Source: Lachnospiraceae bacterium UBA7054
Lineage (GTDB): Bacteria; Bacillota; Clostridia; Lachnospirales; Lachnospiraceae
Reading direction: 5' to 3'
Assembly: GCA_002492725.1 (NCBI GenBank)
Contig: DLAF01000015.1
Location: 1-8,284 of the forward strand
Length of the DNA stretch: 8,284 nt
Shown here: positions 1 to 6,721 of the stretch, in pieces
How the letters are laid out: each line of letters opens with the position of its first letter
Position numbering within the stretch: position 1 is the stretch's first letter
Notes under the pieces: generated by a model
Databases searched by the model: none
What the model was told of the DNA's origin: nothing
What the model saw: only the letters and a program-made list of their open reading frames with translations
Position numbers and translations under genes: made by a program

Positions 1-1
1 A

Positions 2-457
2 CAGGGCGACGGCAGCGGCAATGAGGACGGCAACAGCGGACAAGCCAGCAGTGGTGTGCAGGACAGCGGCGGACAGAATCGGGGCGGCGGAAGCGGTTCG
101 GCTGCATTCACAGGCATGGCTGGACGAAATGGCAGCGGAGCTGACACGGTGGAAACCAAAAATGACGGTAACAGTGTGGATGCCCAAAATAGCGAAGGTG
201 CCGCAGACTGGGAGAAAACCGGAGATACAGGAGACATTGCAGAAGGCGCGGGGACGATGGATGACGGAAGTGCAGCAACGGCTTTCCGGGGCGGCATATC
301 AGATGATTTTTTAGGCGGAGACGATAAAGAGGGAGAAGGAGCGGTGTTCGTATGGTGCGGCGCAGCTGCGTTGCTGATTTTGCTGCTGTATTTGGCAGAT
401 CGCCGGTACGGTATCGTCGGGAAAATGAAGAAGAACGGAAGTAAGGAGCAAAAATAA
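2..457 (+). CDS. C-terminal part of a membrane-anchored surface protein with a low-complexity linker (5' end outside window)
   Basis: The reading frame is open from the left edge to TAA at 455-457, so about 151 C-terminal residues are visible and the true start lies upstream. Roughly the first 110 residues are a low-complexity stretch rich in Gly, Ser, Asp, Asn and Ala, without recognisable catalytic motifs, as in flexible linkers of exported proteins. A single hydrophobic segment follows (about 329-397; core VFVWCGAAALLILLLYLA), then a basic tail (DRRYG, KMKKNGSK). By the positive-inside rule the linker would face outward and the tail the cytosol. I see no LPXTG sorting signal, so anchoring would be by the membrane helix itself. 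The function of the missing N-terminal domain cannot be told. A competing frame at 21-314 lacks these features. The downstream promoter begins only 7 nt after the stop. Confidence 0.7.
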   Translation, partial: QGDGSGNEDGNSGQASSGVQDSGGQNRGGGSGSAAFTGMAGRNGSGADTVETKNDGNSVDAQNSEGAADWEKTGDTGDIAEGAGTMDDGSAATAFRGGISDDFLGGDDKEGEGAVFVWCGAAALLILLLYLADRRYGIVGKMKKNGSKEQK

Positions 458-464
458 AAAAATC

Positions 465-493
465 TTGTAAATCCTTTTTTGTTTCAGTATAAT
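465..493 (+). promoter_or_regulatory. SigA-type promoter for the OPT transporter gene
   Basis: TTGTAA (465-470) and a perfect TATAAT (488-493) are separated by 17 nt. The start of transcription would be near 500, giving a leader of about 39 nt before the ATG at 539, with GAAGGAG (525-531) placed 7 nt upstream of it. No intrinsic terminator separates this promoter from the preceding gene. Confidence 0.75.
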
Positions 494-538
494 TTTTATT
501 GATAGCAAAAACGTGAGAAACAGAGAAGGAGAGAAAAG

Positions 539-2437
539 ATGGGAGAAAGCAAAGAATTTAAGCCGTATATTCCCGCGGAAAAAATCACCCCGGAATTTAC
601 GGTGACGTCGATCATCATGGGTATCTTCCTGGCCATCGTGTTCGGTGCGGCGAATGCGTATCTGGGGCTTCGTGTGGGCATGACGGTGTCGGCTTCGATT
701 CCGGCGGCGGTAATTTCCATGGGCGTGATCCGCGTGATTATGAAGAAAAACTCCATTTTGGAGAGCAATATGGTGCAGACCATTGGTTCCGCAGGCGAAT
801 CGCTGGCTGCAGGGGCAATCTTTACGATGCCTGCGCTTTTCCTGTGGGCGGAGGAAGGGCTCTGCGATATGCCGAGTCTGGTGGAGATTACGCTGATCGC
901 ACTATGCGGCGGTATTTTGGGCGTATTGTTCATGATCCCGCTGCGCAACGCGCTGATCGTAAAGGAACATGCGACCCTGCTCTATCCCGAAGGCACAGCC
1001 TGTGCGGACGTGCTGTTAGCGGGCGAGGAGGGCGGTTCCAACGCTTCTACCGTGTTCAGCGGCATGGGCTTTGCGGCAATCTTTAAGTTTATTGTAGACG
1101 GCATTAAGGTGATTCCTGCGGATATCGCAGCGGCGTTTCGGTCCTTTAAGGGAGAAATCGGGTTGGAGGTTTATCCGGCGCTTCTGGGTGTCGGCTACAT
1201 CGTGGGGCCAAAGATTGCTTCCTATATGTTTGTGGGTTCCTTGGTCGGCTGGATGGTGATCATCCCCATGATCTGTCTGTTCGGTGTGGATATCTGGATG
1301 TATCCTGCGGATGCGGGCACGACCATCGGGCAGCTCTACGAGGCGGGCGGCGCTGCTGCAATCTGGAGTTCCTACGTGAAATATATCGGTGCGGGCGCGA
1401 TCGCGACGGGCGGCATCATTTCCCTGATCAAGTCCCTGCCTTTGATTGTCACGACGTTCCGTGACTCTATGAAGAGTATGAAGGACGGCAAGAATGTCAG
1501 TAGTGCGAGAACCGCGCAGGATCTGCCGATGGGTATCGTTCTGGCGGGCATCGTGGTAATGAGCGTTATTATCTGGCTGGTGCCGGCGATTCCGGTCAAT
1601 ATTTTGGGCGCTCTGCTCATCGTTGTGTTTGGTTTTTTCTTTGCCACGGTTTCTTCCCGCATGGTAGGGCTGATCGGCAGTTCCAATAACCCGGTGTCCG
1701 GCATGGCAATCGCGACGCTTTTGATTGCGACCATCACCATCAAGGCTACGGGCGACAGCGGCATCACGGGCATGATGGGCGCCATTGCCATCGGTTCCGT
1801 GATCTGTATCATTGCTGCCATTGCGGGTGATACGTCGCAGGACTTAAAGACCGGTTTCCTGCTTGGTGCAACGCCGAAGAAGCAGCAGATCGGTGAGTTG
1901 ATCGGCGTGGTTGCCTCAGGTCTTGCCATCGGCGGCGTGCTTTATCTGTTAAATGCAGCCTGGGGGTACGGTGGTGCGGAGGTGCCGGCACCGCAGGCAA
2001 CTTTGATGAAGATGATTGTGGAAGGTATCATGGGCGGCGAGCTTCCATGGAATCTGGTATTTATCGGCGTATTTCTGGCACTCGGCCTGGAAATCCTGCG
2101 GATTCCGGTCATGCCCTTTGCCATTGGGCTTTATCTGCCAATCTACTTAAATGCCAGCATCATGGTGGGCGGCGTTGTGCGTATGTTCATGGACGGCAGA
2201 AAGAATGTAGATGCGAAGACAAAGGAGCGTCAGGCGGCGGACGGCACGCTCTACTGCGCGGGTATGATAGCGGGTGAAGGTCTGGTGGGAATTCTGCTGG
2301 CCATTCTTGCAGTCTGCGGCGTCACCATGGATCTTTCGGGTAAACTGAATCTGGGCAATATCGGCGGTCTCGCGCTGATGATCGTGATGGTTCTTTGTCT
2401 CTTAAAGTTTTCTCTTTGGAAGAAGAGTAAGAATTGA
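539..2437 (+). CDS. OPT family oligopeptide/metal-chelate transporter
   Basis: This 632-residue polytopic membrane protein belongs to the oligopeptide transporter (OPT) superfamily, whose members move small peptides or metal-chelate complexes across the cytoplasmic membrane by secondary transport. Most of the chain consists of hydrophobic helices. The N-terminal block at about residues 35-60 (GAANAYLGLRVGMTVSAS) and the following NMVQTIGSAGESLAAGAIFT (about 78-96) are typical of the prokaryotic OPT branch, as is SSNNPVSGMA near 381-390. The length fits the bacterial family, which usually has 550-700 residues. The start is supported by GAAGGAG 7 nt upstream and by the short polar N-terminus before the first helix. 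The stop TGA shares its last base with the ATG of the next gene, so the two are probably translationally coupled. The substrate of bacterial OPT proteins is generally unknown and cannot be inferred here. Confidence 0.93.
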   Translation: MGESKEFKPYIPAEKITPEFTVTSIIMGIFLAIVFGAANAYLGLRVGMTVSASIPAAVISMGVIRVIMKKNSILESNMVQTIGSAGESLAAGAIFTMPALFLWAEEGLCDMPSLVEITLIALCGGILGVLFMIPLRNALIVKEHATLLYPEGTACADVLLAGEEGGSNASTVFSGMGFAAIFKFIVDGIKVIPADIAAAFRSFKGEIGLEVYPALLGVGYIVGPKIASYMFVGSLVGWMVIIPMICLFGVDIWMYPADAGTTIGQLYEAGGAAAIWSSYVKYIGAGAIATGGIISLIKSLPLIVTTFRDSMKSMKDGKNVSSARTAQDLPMGIVLAGIVVMSVIIWLVPAIPVNILGALLIVVFGFFFATVSSRMVGLIGSSNNPVSGMAIATLLIATITIKATGDSGITGMMGAIAIGSVICIIAAIAGDTSQDLKTGFLLGATPKKQQIGELIGVVASGLAIGGVLYLLNAAWGYGGAEVPAPQATLMKMIVEGIMGGELPWNLVFIGVFLALGLEILRIPVMPFAIGLYLPIYLNASIMVGGVVRMFMDGRKNVDAKTKERQAADGTLYCAGMIAGEGLVGILLAILAVCGVTMDLSGKLNLGNIGGLALMIVMVLCLLKFSLWKKSKN

Positions 2438-2814
2438 TGAAACTTAAAAAACAAAAAAAGAATTATCTGGACCTGATCCCCGTGCAGGCGGAAGGTCTGG
2501 CGTGGACCCGGGACGACGAGGATATCGTCGTCCTGGAAGTCGAGAATACAGGTGTCTTTAATCGGATCGCCCAGAAGCTTTTTAAGCGACCGAAGGTGAC
2601 GAAAGTACATATGGAACAATTCGGCAGCTTTCTCTGGCCGCTCATCGACGGTGAGCGGACGGTAAAGGATCTGGCCGATCTTTTGAAGGAGCGGTTTGGC
2701 GAGGAGGCAGAACCGCTCTATCCCCGTGTGGCAAAATATATGCAGATCATGGAGAGCTATCACTTTATCAGTTTGTCGGAAGGAAAAGGGCCGAAGCAGA
2801 CGGAAACGGTGTAA
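2437..2814 (+). CDS. PqqD family (RRE-like) small protein coupled to the OPT transporter
   Basis: The 125-residue product has the pattern of the PqqD superfamily: a basic N-terminus, a beta-rich stretch (about 28-55), then FGSFLWPLIDGERTVKDLAD (62-81), LKERFG (83-88) and a final helix region ending in MESYHFISL. PqqD folds are small winged helices that bind leader peptides of RiPP precursors, but many stand-alone members have no known role. I prefer ATG at 2437, forming TGATG with the upstream stop; a TTG at 2434 would add one residue. No good Shine-Dalgarno is visible (only AGAGTAAG-like sequence), which suggests re-initiation by ribosomes leaving the transporter gene. No radical SAM enzyme, protease or precursor peptide gene lies nearby, so a RiPP role is not supported. 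No terminator is evident after the gene. Confidence 0.82.
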   Translation: MKLKKQKKNYLDLIPVQAEGLAWTRDDEDIVVLEVENTGVFNRIAQKLFKRPKVTKVHMEQFGSFLWPLIDGERTVKDLADLLKERFGEEAEPLYPRVAKYMQIMESYHFISLSEGKGPKQTETV

Positions 2815-2848
2815 GAATAACAATATTTAAATAACAGATGATATTTCC

Positions 2849-2877
2849 GTGACAGGCAGAAAGATTTGGATTAAAAT
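2849..2877 (+). promoter_or_regulatory. SigA-type promoter for rubrerythrin
   Basis: GTGACA (2849-2854, 5 of 6 to TTGACA) and TAAAAT (2872-2877, 5 of 6 to TATAAT) are separated by 17 nt. Transcription would begin near 2884, leaving a leader of about 66 nt. No PerR-box-like palindrome is obvious around it. Confidence 0.65.
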
Positions 2878-2894
2878 GGTAATATTATAAGAAG

Positions 2895-2934
2895 GCCGCC
2901 TGACGGGCGCACGTATACCCAAACAGGAGGCGGC
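2895..2934 (+). other. Leader stem in the rubrerythrin 5' UTR
   Basis: GCCGCCT (2895-2901) is perfectly complementary to AGGCGGC (2928-2934), giving a 7-bp GC-rich stem with a 26-nt loop. It ends immediately before the AAGAAGGAGGC ribosome-binding region (2935-2945). It could stabilise the 5' end of the mRNA or modulate access to the ribosome binding site. It matches no riboswitch family that I recognise. Confidence 0.45.
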
Positions 2935-2949
2935 AAGAAGGAGGCAGTT

Positions 2950-3489
2950 ATGGATCTGAAAGGTTCAAAGACAGAAAAAAATCTTTTGGCGGCATTTGCC
3001 GGGGAATCGCAGGCTTATACCAAGTATACTTATTATGCGTCCAAGGCGAAGAAAGACGGCTATGTACAGATGGCTAACATTTTTGAGGAGACGGCGGCCA
3101 ACGAGAAGGAGCATGCAAAGATCTGGTTTAAGTATCTGCACGGCGGGGCGATTCCGGAGACGCGCGAGAATTTGAGGGATGCCGCTGAAGGCGAAAACTA
3201 CGAGTGGACGGATATGTATGCGGGTTTTGCCGAGGAAGCCAGAAAGGAAGGGTTCGAGGAGATTGCCCTGCTGTTTGAGGGCGTGGCAAAGATCGAGAAA
3301 GAGCACGAGGAGAGATACCGCAAGCTGATTCAGAATATCGAGGACGGCGTGGTATTCTCTAAGGATGGCGACTGCGTATGGCAGTGCTTGAACTGTGGCC
3401 ATATCGTGATCGGAAAGAAGGCACCGGAGGTTTGTCCCGTGTGCAAGCATCCGCAGTCCTATTTCCAGGTGAAGCCCGAAAATTATTAA
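2950..3489 (+). CDS. rbr: Rubrerythrin (diiron peroxidase with C-terminal rubredoxin domain)
   Basis: Rubrerythrin reduces hydrogen peroxide in the cytoplasm of anaerobes, taking electrons from NADH through rubredoxin-type carriers. The 179-residue product has the classic two-domain order. The ferritin-like domain (about 1-135) keeps the expected diiron ligands: E19, the ExxH pair E52/H55, E82 and E85, and the second ExxH pair E116/H119. A rubredoxin-like FeS4 domain follows (about 140-179) with C146-x2-C149-G and C162-x2-C165. Length and spacing match standard rubrerythrins and no key residue is missing. The ATG is preceded by GAAGGAGGC. The gene has its own promoter upstream and a strong terminator downstream, so it appears monocistronic, as expected for an oxidative-stress gene. 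Confidence 0.97.
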   Translation: MDLKGSKTEKNLLAAFAGESQAYTKYTYYASKAKKDGYVQMANIFEETAANEKEHAKIWFKYLHGGAIPETRENLRDAAEGENYEWTDMYAGFAEEARKEGFEEIALLFEGVAKIEKEHEERYRKLIQNIEDGVVFSKDGDCVWQCLNCGHIVIGKKAPEVCPVCKHPQSYFQVKPENY

Positions 3490-3517
3490 ATAGCGGGTGA
3501 TATCGTAAAAGAGATTG

Positions 3518-3557
3518 GGCGGACAGGAAATTATCTTCTGTCCGCCTGTCTTTTTTT
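3518..3557 (+). terminator. Intrinsic terminator after rubrerythrin
   Basis: GGCGGACAG (3518-3526) pairs perfectly with CTGTCCGCC (3538-3546) around an 11-nt loop, followed by TGTC and seven T residues (3551-3557). It lies 28 nt after the rubrerythrin stop and isolates that gene from the vitamin transporter unit. Confidence 0.9.
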
Positions 3558-3588
3558 AGATACATAACATATGTTTTTTAAAACAATA

Positions 3589-3617
3589 TTGTCAAGAAAG
3601 GATCTATGTGGTATGAT
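3589..3617 (+). promoter_or_regulatory. SigA-type promoter with extended -10 for the ECF S-component gene
   Basis: TTGTCA (3589-3594) and TATGAT (3612-3617) are 17 nt apart, and TGG directly precedes the -10 (TG at 3609-3610), making an extended -10. Transcription would start near 3624, about 42 nt before the ATG. This is probably the main promoter for the downstream CoA-related genes, since no later promoter or terminator is convincing. Confidence 0.78.
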
Positions 3618-3622
3618 ACCAC
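3608..3622. promoter_or_regulatory. Perfect palindrome over the -10 box: candidate operator
   Basis: GTGGTAT-G-ATACCAC is a perfect inverted repeat with 7-nt arms and one central base, and it covers the whole -10 element. A repressor bound here would block RNA polymerase. The inner TGGT...ACCA arrangement resembles operators of FadR-type GntR regulators, but the regulator is not encoded in the window and this assignment is an inference. Confidence 0.5.
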
Positions 3623-3665
3623 CGTATTGTATCTCGTATGAGAATAATAACAGGAGGATTGTACC

Positions 3666-4535
3666 ATGAAAAATGAAAAGACCTACGAACTTGTGCTTAC
3701 GGCACTGTTCACCGCCATAATCGTGATTATGGCATTCACACCGCTGGGATACATCCCGCTTGTAGTCATCAACGCGACGATCATTCACATCCCGGTGATC
3801 CTGGGAGCGCTATTTCTCGGACCGAAGAAAGGTGCATTTTTAGGATTCGTATTTGGACTCACCAGCTTTATCAACAACACAGTGAAAGCGGCTACGGCTT
3901 CGGCGTTTGTGTTTTCGCCGGTCCTGGCCTATCGTTTTGCGGGGGTGTCAGGCATCTTTAAGAGCCTGTACATCTGTTTTGTGCCGCGCATTTTAGTCGG
4001 CGTGGTGCCTTACTTTGTCTGGCTTTTGATCCGCAGGATCGTGAAGGGCGAGAACAAGGCGGGGAAGGTTATCGTTGATTTAATAGCATCTGTTATATTG
4101 TTTGTTTCGGTGAGAGCGTTTCTCATGCGTTTGTTTCCGGAAGCTCTGAGCGCGGTTGTCTGCACGGTGATCGGACTGGTAGTGGGCGTGGCGCTTATGG
4201 CGGCGCTGACTGTCGGCGGCATGAAAAAGGCATCGGCCAATATTGCCCTCTCCTATGCGGGTCTTGCGGGCGCTTTCACCAATACTCTGTTTGTGATGAG
4301 CGGTATCTTTATCCTGTATAAGGATGCTTATGCACAGGCCGTTGGCGTTGCGGGCGACGCGGTGCTGGACGTTATTTTGGGCGTGGTTGCCTTTAACGGT
4401 GTAGTGGAGGCTGTGGTAGCGGCAATCATCGTGACAGGTGTGGGCCTGGCGCTGGCAAAAGTGAAACCTCTGTATCACACCGATCAAGGGCGTGAGGCGG
4501 AGGATGCGGCGCTGCTTGCGGCAAAGAAGATATAA
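3666..4535 (+). CDS. ECF transporter S component, probable pantothenate uptake (PanT-like)
   Basis: S components are membrane proteins that bind a vitamin and deliver it to a shared energising module (EcfA, EcfA', EcfT). The 289-residue product begins with a short charged tail, then hydrophobic helices with patterns common in S components: LTALFTAIIVIMAFTPLGYI (11-30) and HIPVILGALFLGPKKGAFLG (41-60), followed by GLTSFINNT (64-72). It is longer than the usual 170-200 residues, with additional hydrophobic segments in the second half and an Ala/Glu-rich polar C-terminus. AGGAGG (3652-3657) lies 8 nt before the ATG. No ATPase or T component is nearby, so it would use a module encoded elsewhere. 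The ligand is inferred from context: the next two genes are coaX and coaBC, which use pantothenate and its phosphorylated product. A different vitamin or precursor cannot be excluded. Confidence 0.83.
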   Translation: MKNEKTYELVLTALFTAIIVIMAFTPLGYIPLVVINATIIHIPVILGALFLGPKKGAFLGFVFGLTSFINNTVKAATASAFVFSPVLAYRFAGVSGIFKSLYICFVPRILVGVVPYFVWLLIRRIVKGENKAGKVIVDLIASVILFVSVRAFLMRLFPEALSAVVCTVIGLVVGVALMAALTVGGMKKASANIALSYAGLAGAFTNTLFVMSGIFILYKDAYAQAVGVAGDAVLDVILGVVAFNGVVEAVVAAIIVTGVGLALAKVKPLYHTDQGREAEDAALLAAKKI

Positions 4536-4640
4536 AGAAATAAGATATGAGGTAAGAAACTTAACAACCAAGAGAACAATACAAACGAAATATCAATCAG
4601 AACAGCAATCAGAAAAGGAACGGAAGGCAGGGACGGGGAC

Positions 4641-5408
4641 ATGATTTTGGCAGTTGATATCGGCAATACCAACATCGTGATCGGTTGTATGGACGGGGAG
4701 AGAGTCTGTTTTGTGGAGCGCGTCTCCACCAATCAGGCCGGTACGGAACTCGAGTATGTGGTCGAATTTCGTACCCTGTTTGAACTGTATCACATCGGCG
4801 TGGAGGACATCACGGGCAGCATCATCTCCTCTGTCGTGCCGCCGCTCAATAATATCGTGAAAGCGGCGCTGGAAAAACTGTTCCATAAGCAGCCGCTCTT
4901 AGTCGGGCCGGGGTTAAAAACAGGCTTGAATATCCTGATGGATAACCCGGGACAGCTCGGCTCGGATCTGGTGGTCAATGCGGTAGCGGGACTGCACTAT
5001 TATGGGGCGCCGATCATTCTGATCGACATGGGAACCGCTACCACCATCAGTGTGGTGGACAAAAAGAAGAATTACATCGGCGGCATGATTCTGCCGGGTG
5101 TGAAGGTTTCCCTGGACTCTCTGGTAAACCGCACTTCCCAGCTGCCGCGTATCAGTTTGGAATCGCCGAAGAAGGTGATCGGCAGCAACACCATCGACTG
5201 TATGAAGAGCGGTATCGTGATGGGCCAGGCTGCCTGTCTGGACGGCATGGTCGAGCGGATTTTCGATGAACTTGGGTACGAGGCTCCGGTGGTAGCTACG
5301 GGAGGCTTAGCAGGGAGCATCGTACCTCACTGTAGGAAGGAGATTATCTGTGATAACGAGCTGACGCTTAAGGGGCTGGGGCTGATCTACCATAAGAATA
5401 TGGAATGA
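4641..5408 (+). CDS. coaX: Type III pantothenate kinase
   Basis: CoaX phosphorylates pantothenate to 4'-phosphopantothenate, the first committed step of CoA synthesis; the type III family resists CoA feedback inhibition. The 255-residue protein has the ASKHA-fold phosphate loop at its very start (D6-IGNTN), ISSVVPPLN (62-70), a GxD motif G107-S108-D109 carrying the expected catalytic Asp, the second phosphate motif D129-MGTATT, and GGMILPG (147-153). The common signature after this Asp is Arg (GADR); here it is Leu110, a deviation I have not been able to compare with close relatives. The start must be at or very near 4641, because DIGNTN is needed at the N-terminus. The ribosome binding site is modest (AGGGA, 4629-4633). 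A 105-nt A-rich gap separates it from the transporter gene without a terminator. Confidence 0.96.
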   Translation: MILAVDIGNTNIVIGCMDGERVCFVERVSTNQAGTELEYVVEFRTLFELYHIGVEDITGSIISSVVPPLNNIVKAALEKLFHKQPLLVGPGLKTGLNILMDNPGQLGSDLVVNAVAGLHYYGAPIILIDMGTATTISVVDKKKNYIGGMILPGVKVSLDSLVNRTSQLPRISLESPKKVIGSNTIDCMKSGIVMGQAACLDGMVERIFDELGYEAPVVATGGLAGSIVPHCRKEIICDNELTLKGLGLIYHKNME

Positions 5409-5487
5409 TTGCATGTGTTATATTTTGACGGAACCAGGCAAAATAGGAAACGTGTGACGGAAAGGCGAATCGGGAGGAGGATAACAT

Positions 5488-6693
5488 ATGTTACTGAAAG
5501 GAAAACATATCGTGTTGGGTGTGACGGGCAGTATCGCCGCTTATAAGATCGCTTCCCTCGCCAGTATGCTGGCGAAACAGCATGCGGACGTAACGGTTGT
5601 TATGTCAAAGAACGCCACGAACTTTATCAACCCGATCACTTTTGAGAGCCTGACGGGAAACAGGTGTCTGGTGGATACCTTTGACCGCAATTTTGAGTTT
5701 CAGGTAGAACATGTTTCACTGGCGAAACAGACCGACGTTTTTCTCGTGGCTCCCGCTTCCGCCAATGTGATTGCCAAGGCAGCGCACGGGATCGCGGACG
5801 ATATGCTGACGACTACGCTGTTAGCCTGCAGCTGCCCAAAGATTTTTGCGCCGGCCATGAATACCAGGATGTATCAGAATCCGATTGTGCGGGATAATAT
5901 AAAATTGTTAGAGAAGTACGGCATGGAAGTGATTTCACCCGCTAATGGCTATCTGGCCTGCGGGGATACCGGAGAGGGCAAGATGCCGGAGCCGGAGGTC
6001 TTGTACGAGGCGGTGGTACGGGCGCTTACGCCAAAAGACCTTACGGGAAAGAAGGTACTGGTCACGGCGGGACCTACGCAGGAACGGCTTGATCCCGTGC
6101 GCTATATCAGCAATCATTCTACCGGCAAGATGGGATATGCCATCGCGCTGGCGGCAGTGCGGCGCGGCGCGGATGTGACACTCGTGTCAGGCAAGACGAA
6201 TCTGCGGGCGCCGGAAGGGGTGCGATTCGTGCCGGTCATTTCAGCCGCGGATATGGCAGAAGCCGTGAAAGAAGCGGCCTCTTCGCAGGATATTATCATC
6301 AAGGCGGCAGCGGTAGCGGATTATCGCCCGGCGACGGTGGCGGATGAAAAGATGAAAAAGAAGGATGGAGAGCTGTCTATCGCCCTGGAGCGCACGGAGG
6401 ACATTCTGGCGTGGCTGGGTGCCCATCGGCGAAAAGGGCAGGTATTATGCGGCTTTTCCATGGAGACGGAGCATCTGTTGGAAAATTCCCGGGCTAAGCT
6501 TGAGAAGAAAAAGATCGATATGATCGTGGCCAACAGCCTGCGCCAGGAAGGCGCGGGTTTTGGTACCGATACCAACGTGGTGACTCTGCTCACAAAGGAC
6601 GGCGCGGAGGAGCTTCCCCTGCTTTCCAAGGAGGAAGTAGCGGACAGGCTGCTTGACAGACTGTTGGATTTGGCGGCAGTCTCCCTGGCGTAG
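5488..6693 (+). CDS. coaBC: Bifunctional phosphopantothenoylcysteine decarboxylase / phosphopantothenate-cysteine ligase
   Basis: CoaBC carries out steps two and three of CoA synthesis in the cytoplasm: it joins 4'-phosphopantothenate to cysteine using CTP (CoaB) and decarboxylates the product with FMN to 4'-phosphopantetheine (CoaC). The 401-residue length is typical. The N-terminal CoaC flavoprotein domain (about 1-180) has GVTGSIAAYK (11-20), catalytic H75 in VEHVSLAK, the PAMN motif with N125, and C158 in the substrate flap GYLACGDTGEGKMPEP. The CoaB domain (about 185-401) has VTAGPTQERLDPVRYISNHS (192-211), then TGKMG, AAAVADYRP (273-281), and a lysine cluster at 288-292 matching the catalytic-lysine region. 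GGAGGAGG (5473-5480) precedes the ATG by 7 nt. It follows coaX by 79 nt and precedes ispF by 28 nt, with no terminator in between. Confidence 0.97.
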   Translation: MLLKGKHIVLGVTGSIAAYKIASLASMLAKQHADVTVVMSKNATNFINPITFESLTGNRCLVDTFDRNFEFQVEHVSLAKQTDVFLVAPASANVIAKAAHGIADDMLTTTLLACSCPKIFAPAMNTRMYQNPIVRDNIKLLEKYGMEVISPANGYLACGDTGEGKMPEPEVLYEAVVRALTPKDLTGKKVLVTAGPTQERLDPVRYISNHSTGKMGYAIALAAVRRGADVTLVSGKTNLRAPEGVRFVPVISAADMAEAVKEAASSQDIIIKAAAVADYRPATVADEKMKKKDGELSIALERTEDILAWLGAHRRKGQVLCGFSMETEHLLENSRAKLEKKKIDMIVANSLRQEGAGFGTDTNVVTLLTKDGAEELPLLSKEEVADRLLDRLLDLAAVSLA

Positions 6694-6721
6694 GTCATGA
6701 AGTGGGAAAAGGAGATAAACC

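Noticed and set aside
21..314. An alternative plus-strand reading frame over the left-edge gene.
   Set aside because: It has no ribosome binding site or recognisable fold, while the frame ending at 457 is open from the window edge and contains a coherent linker, membrane helix and basic tail.
1372..1929. A long minus-strand open frame inside the OPT transporter gene.
   Set aside because: It is an antisense shadow of a GC-rich membrane-protein gene, with no ribosome binding site or family resemblance.
2251..2823. A minus-strand open frame across the PqqD-like gene.
   Set aside because: It is antisense to two well-supported coding genes, has no promoter or ribosome binding site, and resembles no family.
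3618..3665. A riboswitch in the leader of the vitamin transporter.
   Set aside because: The leader is only about 42 nt, too short for a known vitamin riboswitch, and shows no aptamer-like pairing.
4594..4614. Direct repeat CAATCAGAA twice with a 12-nt period upstream of coaX.
   Set aside because: It is a short, A-rich intergenic sequence with only two copies, and it is not placed relative to a recognisable promoter.
6560..6575. TTGGTA-CCGA-TACCAA inverted repeat, resembling the palindrome at 3608-3622.
   Set aside because: It lies inside the CoaB domain and encodes conserved protein sequence (FGTDTN); its spacing differs and no promoter is near.
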